NCBI RefSeq assembly: GCF_013358405.1
Contig: NZ_CP054836.1
Span: forward strand, 2,356,001-2,420,000
Length of the DNA: 64,000 nucleotides
Direction of reading: 5' to 3'
From: Oricola thermophila
GTDB lineage: Bacteria; Pseudomonadota; Alphaproteobacteria; Rhizobiales; Rhizobiaceae
Under the pieces are notes generated by a model that was not told the DNA's origin, did no database searches, and was given only the letters and a program-made list of their open reading frames with translations. The position numbers and the translations under genes were made by a program. Each line of letters starts with the position of its first letter. Position 1 is the first letter of the stretch. Below, piece by piece: positions 16,700 to 25,429 of the stretch.

Positions 16700-17206
16700 T
16701 TACTCCGTAACCAGCGCGCGAAGCATCCAGACAGCCTTCTCATGGAAGGTCAGCCGGGCGACCAGCATGTCATGCGAAACGAAGTCCTCATGTCCTTCGG
16801 CAACCTCTGCCGCATCACGCATTCTCCGGATCGTCGCTTCGTGCTCGTCGATCAGGTCGGCCACCATGTCGTGGGCGCTCTTCGCGGAGGTGTTCAGCGA
16901 AACGACCGCCTTGTCCGGACCGGCGGCATCCGCGATCGGGGCGTGGAAGCCCAGCGCCCGGATACGCTCCGCGATGACGTCGGCGGCAGCGAAGAGATCG
17001 CTGTAATGTTCCTCCGTAAGCACGTGAATTGCATGGAACATCGGCCCCACAACGTTCCAGTGGTAGACGTGCGACTTGATCGTAAGGAAATAGGTATCGG
17101 TCAGGACTGCGGAGAGATGCTCCGCGACTTCCCTTCGACCATCCTTCGACAGGCCGGTGTCGGGTTTCTCGGTTGCCGGTTTCGGTTTGAGGACGGCGTG
17201 CGGCAT
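16700..17206 (-). CDS. dps: Dps family ferritin-like DNA-protection protein
   Basis: 168-residue Dps/bacterioferritin-comigratory type protein. The four-helix bundle carries the inter-subunit ferroxidase residues H49 (HVYHWNV), H61 (FHAIHVL), D76 and E80 (ADVIAERIRALG). Dps dodecamers oxidise and store iron with peroxide and may shield DNA during starvation. The N-terminal 20 residues are basic (AVLKPKPATEKP), as in DNA-binding members. AAGGAG lies upstream of the ATG, and an exact EcfG-type promoter is at 17249-17273. It is the first gene of a two-gene unit with the PLDc_N membrane protein. Confidence 0.94.
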   Translation of the reverse strand: MPHAVLKPKPATEKPDTGLSKDGRREVAEHLSAVLTDTYFLTIKSHVYHWNVVGPMFHAIHVLTEEHYSDLFAAADVIAERIRALGFHAPIADAAGPDKAVVSLNTSAKSAHDMVADLIDEHEATIRRMRDAAEVAEGHEDFVSHDMLVARLTFHEKAVWMLRALVTE

Positions 17207-17248
17207 GGCTTTCTCCTTTTCCGTTCATTCGTTGTGCGCATGGGAAGC

Positions 17249-17273
17249 AACGTCCGCGAAAGGACATGGTTCC
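17249..17273 (-). promoter_or_regulatory. EcfG-type promoter of dps
   Basis: Minus strand GGAAC (17273-17269), 16-nt spacer, CGTT (17252-17249). An exact consensus match, 43 bp before the dps start codon. Confidence 0.85.
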
Positions 17274-17398
17274 GGACTGGAATTGCGAATGGTGAGAGAA
17301 GGGTCGGCCGGCGCGAAGGCTAATCCGGCCGCCGTCAGTGTGCGCGGAAGGTATTGATGCCCCGATCAACGGGTGCGACCCGATTCCCCGACAAATTT

Positions 17399-17423
17399 GG
17401 AACCAGCGCCGCGACGGCGCGTT
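17399..17423 (+). promoter_or_regulatory. EcfG-type promoter of the PRC-barrel gene
   Basis: Plus strand GGAAC (17399-17403), 16-nt spacer, CGTT (17420-17423). An exact match, 84 bp upstream of the PRC-barrel start codon and divergent from the dps promoter. Confidence 0.83.
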
Positions 17424-17506
17424 GATGGCAGGTACCCGGCAGCCAGTTCCTGGAAAGTCGTGGCCGCCGGGCATGCGAGCAGAAACACTCACAAAAGGAA
17501 TTTACG

Positions 17507-18394
17507 ATGAAAAAGCATCTCCTGGCCACCACCGCCGCCCTTGCGCTGATCGCGAAACCGGCTGCCTTCGCCCAGGACGCGTCAGGTGCAACGGAATCGT
17601 CGCCCGTGTTCTCGCGGGATTCCGGGCAATACCTGTCGCCCGTCGACGGTTTCTACAATGCCGACCCGAGCCAGGTGCTCGCCACCCGTTTCATCGGCGC
17701 CAACATCCACACGTCCACCGCCGAGAGCGCGGAAACGATCGGCGATGTCAACGACATCATCATGACGCCCGACGGTCGGGCCGTTGCCGTGATCGTCGGC
17801 GTGGGCGGTTTCCTCGGCATCGGCGAGAAGGAAGTCGCGATGTCGATCGACGAGTTGCAGTGGCAGAGCGGCGCGGATGGCGAGATGGTCCTGGTCGGCG
17901 GCTTGAGCAAGCAGGACCTGGAAGGCGCCCCGGCATTCGACCGCTCCGCCCTAGAACGCGACGAGATGGCTAGCGCCGAGACGCGCATGGAGGGCGACGC
18001 CGCGATGGACAAGGACGACACGATGACGTCGGCGACGCCGAAAATGGAAACGGTGCCGGCGAGCGAGGCACAGCTGGAAGCCAGCGAAATCATCGGCATG
18101 TCGGTCACCGGCGCCGGGGATGAAACGGTCGGCGAGGTCTCCGAGATCCTGATCGACAACGGTGGCAGGATCGAAGCCTTAATCATCGATGTCGGCGGCT
18201 TTCTCGGCATCAACGAGAAGCCGACCGCCGTCTCGCTGAACGACCTGCAATTCGCCCGTGCCGAGGGTTCGGACGGATGGTCGACCATCCGGACCGGCCT
18301 GACAAGGGAAAGCCTGGAGAGCCAGCCGGCATACTCCGAGGAAACGTACAAGTCCGACAGGGACGCGGTCATACTGATCGCTCCCGTCGAGTAA
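17507..18394 (+). CDS. Exported protein with two PRC-barrel domains
   Basis: 295-residue protein with a signal peptide (MKKHLLATTAALALIAKPAA, cleavage near FAQ-D). Two copies of the PRC-barrel fold are visible: one around residues 62-125 (IGDVNDIIMTPDGRAVAVIV, GGFLGIGEKEVAMS) and one around 192-260 (VGEVSEILIDNGGRIEALII, GGFLGINEKPTAVS). An acidic, methionine-rich linker joins them. Two-domain periplasmic PRC proteins are common in Rhizobiales and have no settled function. The EcfG promoter places it in the general stress response. It is followed by a hairpin and then the AI-2E family gene in the same direction. Confidence 0.87.
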   Translation: MKKHLLATTAALALIAKPAAFAQDASGATESSPVFSRDSGQYLSPVDGFYNADPSQVLATRFIGANIHTSTAESAETIGDVNDIIMTPDGRAVAVIVGVGGFLGIGEKEVAMSIDELQWQSGADGEMVLVGGLSKQDLEGAPAFDRSALERDEMASAETRMEGDAAMDKDDTMTSATPKMETVPASEAQLEASEIIGMSVTGAGDETVGEVSEILIDNGGRIEALIIDVGGFLGINEKPTAVSLNDLQFARAEGSDGWSTIRTGLTRESLESQPAYSEETYKSDRDAVILIAPVE

Positions 18395-18403
18395 CACCAA
18401 CCC

Positions 18404-18430
18404 GGCCGCGCCCCGTTCCGGGGTGCGGCC
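18404..18430 (+). terminator. GC-rich stem-loop after the PRC-barrel gene
   Basis: Stem GGCCGC-g-CCCCG / CGGGG-t-GCGGCC with a 3-nt loop, followed only by ATTCCTT. It may be a weak terminator or an mRNA 3'-end stabiliser before the AI-2E gene. Confidence 0.5.
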
Positions 18431-18454
18431 ATTCCTTATGCGGGAGCGACCGGA

Positions 18455-19591
18455 ATGCTCACATTCGACAGCCTGCTGTTCCGCTCGCTCGCGACCCTCG
18501 CGCTCCTGATCGCGATCGTCGCGGCCCTTTATTTCGCCAGGCCGGCATTCCTGCCTATCGCGCTCGGCCTGCTGACAGCGCTGGTCCTGCATCTGCCGAG
18601 CAATGCGCTGGCAAGGCTCGGCATCCCCCGAACGATCGCCACCGGCCTTCTGCTCGCCGTCGTGGCCGCACTGCTGGTACTGGTGCTCGTGCTCATGGCC
18701 GGACCGGTGAACCGGATCGTCGACGCCTATCCCGAGATCATCACCGAGCTGCGGGCGAAACTGTTTCACCTGCGCCAGACCTTTGCCGCGGCCGAGCAGG
18801 CAGGCGACGCCATCTCGAGAGTCGCGGAAGACATGCAGGGCATGGCGAATGATCCGGGCGTCCAGGAAGTCATCGTACGCGAACCGGGCTTCCTGACACG
18901 GGCCGCCATTTCGTTCGCCGATGCCGTGACCGGTATTGTTGCGACGCTCACCATCGCTGCATTCGTCCTTGCGATACGAAGACCGTTCCTCACGCTGGCA
19001 ACGATGCCATTCGCGAGCCGTGCCTCGAAACTGAATGCGGCCCGCATATGGAAGTGCATCGAGAGCGAGGTGAGCCACTATTTCCTCGTAACCACCCTGA
19101 TCAACGCCGCGCTCGGCACCGCCGTAGGGCTGGTCCTCTGGGCATCCGGCGTGCCGCTGCCACACGCATGGGGGATAGGAGCCGCCCTGCTCAACTATGT
19201 CCTTTTCGTCGGGCCGGCGATCGGCATCCTCTCCCTGCTCGCCGCATCCATCATCCAGTTCGACACCCTGTTCCAGGTACTGGTGCCGCCTGCGGCCTAT
19301 CTGACGATCAATTTCATCGAAGCGAATGTCGTCACGCCGCACTTCCTCGGCCGCCGGCTGAACATCGCGCCACTGGCAATCCTGCTTTCGCTCCTGTTCT
19401 GGGGATGGCTGTGGGGGATCGCCGGGCTGATTGTCGCCCTGCCCTTCCTTGTCGTGCTCAAGTCCATCGCCGACCGTGTGCCGGCGCTTGAAGGCGTTCG
19501 CAGGATCATCACGCCAAGACGACCAGCCGGCACGGCGATGGAACCAGCACGGCCGGCAGGCGTTGTTACTCCAGAAAGGAGATCATCATGA
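18455..19591 (+). CDS. AI-2E family transporter
   Basis: 378-residue inner-membrane protein of the AI-2E/PerM family. It has an N-terminal hydrophobic block (residues 8-45 and 63-85), a long soluble loop of about residues 90-145 and a C-terminal block of four to five helices containing AALLNYVLFVGPAIGILSLL and NFIEANVVTPHFLGRRLNI, which are family signatures. Members export the AI-2 signal or work as Na+/H+ antiporters; which applies here cannot be told. The stop overlaps the start of the DUF883 gene by 4 bases (ATGA), so the genes form an operon, probably within the stress island. Confidence 0.88.
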   Translation: MLTFDSLLFRSLATLALLIAIVAALYFARPAFLPIALGLLTALVLHLPSNALARLGIPRTIATGLLLAVVAALLVLVLVLMAGPVNRIVDAYPEIITELRAKLFHLRQTFAAAEQAGDAISRVAEDMQGMANDPGVQEVIVREPGFLTRAAISFADAVTGIVATLTIAAFVLAIRRPFLTLATMPFASRASKLNAARIWKCIESEVSHYFLVTTLINAALGTAVGLVLWASGVPLPHAWGIGAALLNYVLFVGPAIGILSLLAASIIQFDTLFQVLVPPAAYLTINFIEANVVTPHFLGRRLNIAPLAILLSLLFWGWLWGIAGLIVALPFLVVLKSIADRVPALEGVRRIITPRRPAGTAMEPARPAGVVTPERRSS

Positions 19592-19929
19592 CTGCAACCA
19601 CTGCAACGAAATCCGCACGCACGAGCAAGAATGGCCGTGCCGGCGAAGTCGAACTGGCGCGCGAGGTCGAGGGGCTTCGCGAGGATCTTGCCGCACTTAC
19701 CGAACGGTTTTCCAGTGTCAGCGACCTGGGGCTTCGCACCGCGCGCGATTTCACCCGCGAGAAAGGCGACGAAGCGTTCCGCCGGGGGGAAGCCGCCTAT
19801 GAGGAAATCTCCGCACATGCCAGCGAACTGGAACGAAAGGCCGCGAACTCCATCCGCGAACACCCGCTGCAGGCGCTCGGCATTGCGGCCGGTGTGGGCT
19901 TTCTTGCCGCCCTGCTGACACGGCGCTGA
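19588..19929 (+). CDS. DUF883 (ElaB/YqjD-like) membrane-anchored protein
   Basis: 113-residue protein with a charged, helical N-terminal 85 residues (VELAREVEGLREDLAALTER) and a single C-terminal membrane helix of the type PLQALGIAAGVGFLAALLTR. This is the ElaB/YqjD/YgaM layout; the Escherichia coli proteins are ribosome-associated inner-membrane proteins made in stationary phase. It is translationally coupled to the preceding transporter gene and followed 2 bp later by a YqjE-like gene, like yqjD-yqjE in enterobacteria. This supports an envelope stress function. Confidence 0.87.
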   Translation: MTATTATKSARTSKNGRAGEVELAREVEGLREDLAALTERFSSVSDLGLRTARDFTREKGDEAFRRGEAAYEEISAHASELERKAANSIREHPLQALGIAAGVGFLAALLTRR

Positions 19930-19931
19930 AC

Positions 19932-20363
19932 ATGCTGGCCGGATTGCACATTCTCGCGCGGGCGGTGGGAACGGACATCGCCCGACTGCGCCAGCGCATG
20001 GCGACGACGGCCATCTGCTACGCCATCGCCGTCGTGGCCTTCGCCGCAGCCTTCGGGCTCGGCGTGGCCGCGGCCGTCATCATCCTCGTTGAGATTTACG
20101 GGGCCGCTGGCGGCCTCGTCTCGGCGGCCGTCATCCTGCTCCTCGCGGGAGTCGCAGCTCTGGCCGTGAATGCCGTCCTGCGGGTCCGCCAGCAGCGCCT
20201 GAAGCAACGTGCCACCGCGCTACGAACGGCGGCGATCGCCCAAACGGCGACCACCGGCGCCGCGCGAGCGCGGGAAGCGACGCCGGCCCTGCTGCCCGTC
20301 GCCGCCATTCTCGCCTTCGCATTCGCGAGTTCCCTGCTGAAACCGACCGACCGCGATCGCTAG
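19932..20363 (+). CDS. YqjE-like (holin superfamily III type) membrane protein
   Basis: 143-residue protein with two strong hydrophobic helices in the centre (about residues 27-55 and 58-80), an alanine-rich polar region and another weak hydrophobic segment near the C-terminus (LLPVAAILAFAFASSLL). Size, topology and position right after an ElaB/YqjD-like gene match YqjE and the phage holin superfamily III group. The role is unknown. Last gene of the plus-strand stress unit; it converges with the CHASE kinase gene 17 bp away. Confidence 0.7.
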   Translation: MLAGLHILARAVGTDIARLRQRMATTAICYAIAVVAFAAAFGLGVAAAVIILVEIYGAAGGLVSAAVILLLAGVAALAVNAVLRVRQQRLKQRATALRTAAIAQTATTGAARAREATPALLPVAAILAFAFASSLLKPTDRDR

Positions 20364-20380
20364 GTGATGCCGATGTCCGC

Positions 20381-21997
20381 CTAGCCGATCGCGCTTGCAG
20401 GTATGGTGAAGGTGACGCTCATCCCGTCCGGGCCGAAACTGCGGTCGATCTCGCCGCCCAGTTCGCCGCGGATACTGGCCTCGACGAGACGGGATCCGAA
20501 ACCTTTTCCTTCCGGCTCGCCCTCGACCACGTTGCCATCTTCGGTCCAGGTGAGCACGAGCGCGCAGCCCGGACCCTTGCCTTCATAGCGCCAATTCACC
20601 GACAATTCCGCCTCGCCATCGGCAACGCCACTGTATTTCAAGGCATTCGTTGCCATCTCGTGAAAGACGAGACCCAGCGCCTGCGTGGCCCGTTCGTTGA
20701 GATTGATTTCCGGTCCGTCGGCGATGGACCGCTGCCCTTCTTCACCGAACACCTGGCCCAGCTCGGTGCTCAGGAGGTCCGCGAGCTTCGCGCGCGCCCA
20801 GTGCGACCTTGCAAGCAGGTCCTGCGCCTTGGCCATCGCGCTCATTCGCGCCGAGAAGGACGTGTTGAAGTCTTCGAGACTGTCGGAGGAGGAAGCCGTC
20901 TGGCGGGCGATCGCCATCATGCGCGATATGGAATTCTTGATGCGATGCCGCATCTCCTGGACCAGCAGTTCCTTTTCCTCAAGCCCGCGCCGCGCGTTCT
21001 CGTGCAAGGCGAGGACGGATTCCACCGCCTTGTGCTGCCAGTGCACGCCGGCGGCGAGCGAGGCCGCCAGCACGGTCAGCACCACGCTCAAGGCATAGAC
21101 CGGCAGGAAATCGGCATATTTGGCAATGCTGCCGGTCGAGTGCACCTCGAAACGCCAGTTGCGCCCGGCGACATCCGTATCGATCGTCGTCACAAGACCG
21201 TTCGCCGCTCCCAATCGCGCGAACGCCGGCGAACGGTAGAGCTCAACCGGCCCGTCACCGGACAGGTCGTAGACCTTCATGACGACCGGCATGACGGGCG
21301 GCGCTTCCAGTGCGGCGGCATGCAGGTCGCCCGCCCGGAACGGCGCATAGACGAAACCGTCCGGCATGCCATCTGCATCGGGTACCGCTCCCGTCTTCCG
21401 AAACGGCGCATAGACGAGAAATCCGACCTGCTTGACGCTGGTGATCTCCTGGACGAGTTCAACCGGTGCCGAAGCCGTCGCCAAGCCTGTTGCCATCGCG
21501 ACCTGCATTGCCTGGCGCCGCGTCGCCTCGGAAAACATGTCGAAGCCGAGCGCGGTGTCGTTTCGTGGATCACGCGGCTCGAGGAGAACGATCGGCGTAC
21601 GCCATTGCTGAGCGGTTTCCGCCGGCCATATCGCGCGCGGCAGATCGTATTCGGTTCTCACTTCGCTTTCGAAACGTCCGTCGCCGCTGGCCCCGAGTTT
21701 CGCATAGCCGATACCCTGGATGCCGTCATGACGCCCCTCGATATCCAGCCCCGACACGAAGATACGGAATGCAGCCGCATCCACCCGGCCGCCGCTTGCC
21801 TGCATGAAGGCCCTCGTCGCCGTGAGCAATGACAGGTGCTTGTCGAGCCGGCCGGTTACGCGGTCGACCGCGCCTTCGGCGAGCGACTGGAATTCCGCCT
21901 GCGCGGTATCGCTGATCGCCTTGTAAACGATCCACGTGATGCCGGCGCCCAGCAGTGCCACAACGACAAACACCAACGCGGAAAGATGACGCTTCAT
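20381..21997 (-). CDS. CHASE-domain HWE-type sensor histidine kinase
   Basis: 538-residue membrane sensor kinase. It has an N-terminal membrane helix (residues 6-28), a periplasmic CHASE domain of about residues 75-250 (DIEGRHDGIQGIGYAKLG, LGFDMFSEATRRQAMQ), a second helix near 305-325, a short coiled coil, then the HWE dimerisation helix with H351 (LVQEMRHRIKNSISRMMAIA) and an ATP domain with VFHEMATNALKYSG and LTWTEDG. CHASE domains sense small extracellular molecules. There is no receiver of its own, and the gene closes the stress island, so PhyR is the natural candidate partner. No EcfG promoter is visible upstream. Confidence 0.9.
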   Translation of the reverse strand: MKRHLSALVFVVVALLGAGITWIVYKAISDTAQAEFQSLAEGAVDRVTGRLDKHLSLLTATRAFMQASGGRVDAAAFRIFVSGLDIEGRHDGIQGIGYAKLGASGDGRFESEVRTEYDLPRAIWPAETAQQWRTPIVLLEPRDPRNDTALGFDMFSEATRRQAMQVAMATGLATASAPVELVQEITSVKQVGFLVYAPFRKTGAVPDADGMPDGFVYAPFRAGDLHAAALEAPPVMPVVMKVYDLSGDGPVELYRSPAFARLGAANGLVTTIDTDVAGRNWRFEVHSTGSIAKYADFLPVYALSVVLTVLAASLAAGVHWQHKAVESVLALHENARRGLEEKELLVQEMRHRIKNSISRMMAIARQTASSSDSLEDFNTSFSARMSAMAKAQDLLARSHWARAKLADLLSTELGQVFGEEGQRSIADGPEINLNERATQALGLVFHEMATNALKYSGVADGEAELSVNWRYEGKGPGCALVLTWTEDGNVVEGEPEGKGFGSRLVEASIRGELGGEIDRSFGPDGMSVTFTIPASAIG

Positions 21998-22134
21998 ATG
22001 GCAGTTCCGGTGCGGCGATCCGAACCACTATGCGCCAAACGCGCGGCGATTGATAGCCGCGTCGGTCCCGTGTCCCGCGTGACAGCCATGGGGTGGCCGG
22101 GAACAGACACCCGCAACCAGGATGACGGAGCACG

Positions 22135-22163
22135 TTGACTCGTTTCGCCATCCCGAATAACCA
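22135..22163 (+). promoter_or_regulatory. Likely housekeeping promoter of the ribH leader
   Basis: TTGACT (22135-22140), 17-nt spacer, TAACCA (22158-22163). A start site about 7 bases downstream would coincide with the first base of the FMN riboswitch. Confidence 0.6.
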
Positions 22164-22170
22164 GTCACGT

Positions 22171-22295
<125 letters not shown>

Positions 22296-22367
22296 AAACG
22301 GTTCGGGTTAACGTCCGAGGCGTTTCTTTTGCTCTGGGATCTTGTCATGAGGAAAGGATCTGGAGCT

Positions 22368-22838
22368 ATGGCAATATCCCCCAAATTCGCATTCATCAAG
22401 GCAGGCTGGCACGCGGAGATCGTCGACAAGGCACTTGTCGGTTTCAATGCACGCTTGGCCGAATTGCGCTGCGATGCCGAGGTCTCGGTGTTCGATGTTC
22501 CGGGCGCGTTCGAAATGCCGCTCCTGGCGCAGAAACTTGCCGAAACAGGAGCGTATGACGCCATCGCCGCAGCGGCATTCGTGGTTGACGGCGGAATCTA
22601 TCGCCACGATTTCGTGGCGCAGGCGGTGGTCTCGGGGTTGATGGAAGTCGGACTGAAGACCGGTGTCCCGGTCCTCTCGGTGTCGCTCACGCCACACAAT
22701 TTCCAGCCGAAGAGCGAGCACGAGGAATTCTTCCTCGCCCATTTCGTGACCAAGGGGCGGGAAGCAGCAGATGCGGCCATCGAGACATTGAAGGCTCACG
22801 CTGCAATCGAAACCGAACAGAGAAATGCGGCGGCCTGA
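22368..22838 (+). CDS. ribH: 6,7-dimethyl-8-ribityllumazine synthase, type II
   Basis: 156-residue lumazine synthase that condenses 5-amino-6-ribitylamino-uracil with dihydroxybutanone phosphate in riboflavin synthesis. The segments FAFIKAGWHAEIVDKAL, FDVPGAFEMPLLAQ, AAFVVDGGIYRHDFVAQAVV and PVLSVSLTPHNF match the RibH2 group of Rhizobiales, known from Brucella as decameric rather than icosahedral. The ATG at 22368 is chosen for length and for AGGAAAGGA upstream. The gene stands alone under an FMN riboswitch. RibH2 is commonly a second isozyme beside an operon-borne ribH1, which is not in this window. Confidence 0.95.
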   Translation: MAISPKFAFIKAGWHAEIVDKALVGFNARLAELRCDAEVSVFDVPGAFEMPLLAQKLAETGAYDAIAAAAFVVDGGIYRHDFVAQAVVSGLMEVGLKTGVPVLSVSLTPHNFQPKSEHEEFFLAHFVTKGREAADAAIETLKAHAAIETEQRNAAA

Positions 22839-22853
22839 CGCGAACGAATTGTC

Positions 22854-22880
22854 GTATCGGACCGCATCGCGGTCCGATAC
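22854..22880. terminator. Perfect 12-bp stem-loop between ribH and the sugar operon
   Basis: GTATCGGACCGC (22854-22865), 3-nt loop, GCGGTCCGATAC (22869-22880). It lies between two convergent genes, 16 bp after ribH and 7 bp after the end of the permease gene. There is no T-run, but its symmetry suits a bidirectional terminator. Confidence 0.65.
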
Positions 22881-22886
22881 GGAGTG

Positions 22887-23885
22887 TTATCGGCGCCGGA
22901 ACAGATCGACCAGGATCGCGATCAGCACAACCAAACCGATAATCACGCGCTCCCAGTAGCCAGATACGTTCATCAGAACGATGCCGTTGGCGAGCACGGC
23001 CATCAAAAGCGCTCCGAAGATCGTGCCGGCGATGCTGCCTTGGCCACCCCTCAGGCTGGTGCCGCCGATAATGGCAGCGGTTATCGCCCCCATCAGCCAC
23101 CCCTCGCCCACCGATGGCTGACCGGAGTCCATCCGGCTCGCATAGAGTATTCCAGCCAAGGCGGCGAGCATGCCGGCGAGTCCGAACACGATGAACTCGA
23201 CCCGCCAGACCCGGATACCGACCAGTTCCGCCGCATCGCGATTTCCCCCGATGGCGTAGATGTTTCGGCCGAAGCGTGTGCGCGTAAGAACGAAGGTCAG
23301 AATCGCTCCTGCCACCAGAAATATCACGACCGGCACGGGCACGCCCCAGATGTCTCCCTGGCCAAAGACTCGAAAATCCTCACCGAGAGGGCGAATGGGA
23401 TATCCACGCGTGATCACAAGTGTCGCCCCCGCGAATATCTCCCAGGATGCAAGCGTCACGATGAAGGGGTTCAACCGGAGACGCGCGACAAAGAAGCCGT
23501 TTATGCATCCGATGGCGAAACCGAACATCGCGGTCAGCGGCAGCACCAGATAGGGGTGGATTCCGGCCTTGGTCAGCATGAGAGACCCGACAATGGCCGA
23601 GAGTCCGGCTGCAGCGCCGACCGAAAGGTCTATGCCCCCGATCAGCAGCACCAGGGTCTGACCGAGCGCAACCAACCCCACGAAGGACGCCTGACGTGCG
23701 ACGACACTCAGATTGTACTGCGAAAGGAATGCCGGCGCGGCAATGGCCAGCACCACGCAAAGGAAAACAAGCGCGACAAGGATGCCGCTGGCTTCCCAGC
23801 TGCGAAACCTTTCCAACGGCGCCTTCCCGCCAGAATTGCCGGCACGGATTTCCGGGTTCGCCGCGTCCTTCATCGATTTCTCCAT
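22887..23885 (-). CDS. Sugar ABC transporter permease (RbsC type)
   Basis: 332-residue membrane permease of the ribose/xylose importer family (BPD_transp_2). It has eight to ten hydrophobic segments, the family motif LLIGGIDLSVGAAAGLSAIV in the second quarter and AIIGGTSLRGGQGSIAGTIF near the end. It should form a homodimeric channel with the ATPase encoded just upstream (1-bp gap) and the binding protein at 25430. It is the last gene of the minus-strand kinase/transketolase operon, so the imported sugar is expected to feed that pathway. Confidence 0.92.
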   Translation of the reverse strand: MEKSMKDAANPEIRAGNSGGKAPLERFRSWEASGILVALVFLCVVLAIAAPAFLSQYNLSVVARQASFVGLVALGQTLVLLIGGIDLSVGAAAGLSAIVGSLMLTKAGIHPYLVLPLTAMFGFAIGCINGFFVARLRLNPFIVTLASWEIFAGATLVITRGYPIRPLGEDFRVFGQGDIWGVPVPVVIFLVAGAILTFVLTRTRFGRNIYAIGGNRDAAELVGIRVWRVEFIVFGLAGMLAALAGILYASRMDSGQPSVGEGWLMGAITAAIIGGTSLRGGQGSIAGTIFGALLMAVLANGIVLMNVSGYWERVIIGLVVLIAILVDLFRRR

Positions 23886-23886
23886 T

Positions 23887-25371
23887 TTAGCTCATCGCCA
23901 GGGCGAGCAGAGATTCCTGCGTCGCACTGTCAGCAAATTCGGTTCCCTTGACCCGTCCCTCGTGCATGACAAGAATCCGGTCGGAGACATCCAGCACCTC
24001 CTGCAACTCGGAGGAGATGTAGACGATGGACAGTCCCTCCTCGGCCAGTCCGCGGAGCAGAGCCTGGATTTCCAGCTTGGCATTGACGTCAATGCCGCGC
24101 GTGGGTTCATCGAGGATCAGGATGCGTGACTCGCGCAGCAGCCAGCGAGCAAGGATCACTTTCTGCTGGTTTCCACCGCTCAGGCTCGTAATCGGGTCAC
24201 TCGCTTGGCCGACCTTGATCGGAATGCGCCGGATATAGCTTTCGACTTCCCGGAGCAGGTCGGAATGGCGAAGCCCCAGGAGGCCGCTCCACTTGCCCAT
24301 AGTGGCTATGCCCATGTTCTCCGCAATCGAGAGCAAAGGGAATATGCCGTCCTGCTTCCGTTCTTCCGGCAGATAGACAAGGCCAGCGGCTATCGCATCA
24401 GCCGGGTGGCTAATGCGGCGCTCGGACCCGAAGACTTCAACCGTGCCGGAATGCGCCCGCGTCACGCCAAAGAGGCAACGCCCCACTTCGGTGCGGCCAG
24501 ATCCCATCAGGCCCGCGACCCCGAGGACCTCACCGCGCCGGAGTTCGAAGCTTATGTCGCTGAACTCGCCTTCCCGGCTCAGGCCGTCGACACGGAGCAC
24601 GACTTCTCCGTGATCACGCGAGATACCGTGCGGTTCGCGCTCGCCGACATCTCGACCGGCCATGAGACGCACCATCTCGTTCTTGTCGGTCTTGGCCGGG
24701 TCGAGTTCCCCCACCAACGCGCCATCCCGCAAGACGGATATGCGATCGGCCAGGGCGAGTATCTCCTCGAGACGGTGGGATATGTAGAAAACGGTTCCGC
24801 CTTGATCACGGAAGTGACGAATGAAGGCGAACAGACGATCAGACTCACGCTGGGTCAGCGCTGCCGTCGGCTCGTCGAAAATCAGCATGCGAGCGTCGGT
24901 CGCCACCGCCCTTGCTATCTGGACGAGTTGCTGCTGGGCCTTGCTGAGAGTGGATACCGGGGCATCAGGATCGATAGTCTCGTCGATCTTTTGCAAGTTT
25001 TCCATCGCGCTCGCCCGGGTCGCCTTCCAATCGATGCCGAAAGGAGTGGTCACGTGCGCACCAAGCGCCACGTTTTCGGCAACCGTCAGGAGCGGAACAA
25101 GGTTGATCTCCTGCGGCGCGATCGCGATGCCTGCATTTTGTGCATCTATCGGCGTCTGGAAATTCACCGACGCGCCATTGCAGAAGAGTTGGCCGGATGT
25201 CGGCCTGAACCTGCCACAGAACAGGTTCATCAACGTACTCTTGCCGGCACCGTTCTCGCCGATGACCGCATGCACCTCCCCAGGTGCCGCTCCCAGGCTG
25301 ACGTCGCGAAGGGCTTGGACCACGCCAAAGGATTTTGAAACGTTCCGAGCTTCGAAAAAGAAGGATTGCAT
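23887..25371 (-). CDS. Sugar ABC transporter ATPase (RbsA type, two NBDs)
   Basis: 494-residue double-domain ATPase. NBD1 has Walker A GENGAGKST, Walker B MLIFDEPTAAL and the reduced signature VSTLSKAQQQLVQIARA. NBD2 has a degenerate Walker A (GLMGSGRTE), a full signature LSGGNQQKVILARW and Walker B ILILDEPTRGID. This asymmetry is normal for RbsA/XylG/MglA. It energises uptake through the adjacent permease. A strong stem-loop with a T-run separates it from the binding-protein gene upstream. Confidence 0.94.
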   Translation of the reverse strand: MQSFFFEARNVSKSFGVVQALRDVSLGAAPGEVHAVIGENGAGKSTLMNLFCGRFRPTSGQLFCNGASVNFQTPIDAQNAGIAIAPQEINLVPLLTVAENVALGAHVTTPFGIDWKATRASAMENLQKIDETIDPDAPVSTLSKAQQQLVQIARAVATDARMLIFDEPTAALTQRESDRLFAFIRHFRDQGGTVFYISHRLEEILALADRISVLRDGALVGELDPAKTDKNEMVRLMAGRDVGEREPHGISRDHGEVVLRVDGLSREGEFSDISFELRRGEVLGVAGLMGSGRTEVGRCLFGVTRAHSGTVEVFGSERRISHPADAIAAGLVYLPEERKQDGIFPLLSIAENMGIATMGKWSGLLGLRHSDLLREVESYIRRIPIKVGQASDPITSLSGGNQQKVILARWLLRESRILILDEPTRGIDVNAKLEIQALLRGLAEEGLSIVYISSELQEVLDVSDRILVMHEGRVKGTEFADSATQESLLALAMS

Positions 25372-25383
25372 TACATCATCCGG

Positions 25384-25414
25384 AAAAATCGCGCGCGGAT
25401 CGACCGCGCGCGAT
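25384..25414 (-). terminator. Stem-loop with T-run between binding-protein and ATPase genes
   Basis: On the minus strand, ATCGCGCGCGG, 5-nt loop, CCGCGCGCGAT, then TTTT. This perfect 11-bp stem lies in the 58-bp gap between the binding-protein and ATPase genes and looks like an intrinsic terminator. Partial read-through would make the binding protein far more abundant than the membrane parts. Confidence 0.75.
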
Positions 25415-25429
25415 GGGGCTGCAATGGGA

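Noticed and set aside
22000..22140. Possible EcfG promoter for the CHASE kinase gene
   Set aside because: GGAAC is present right at the start codon and GGGAC further upstream, but no CGTT lies at 16-17 nt from either.
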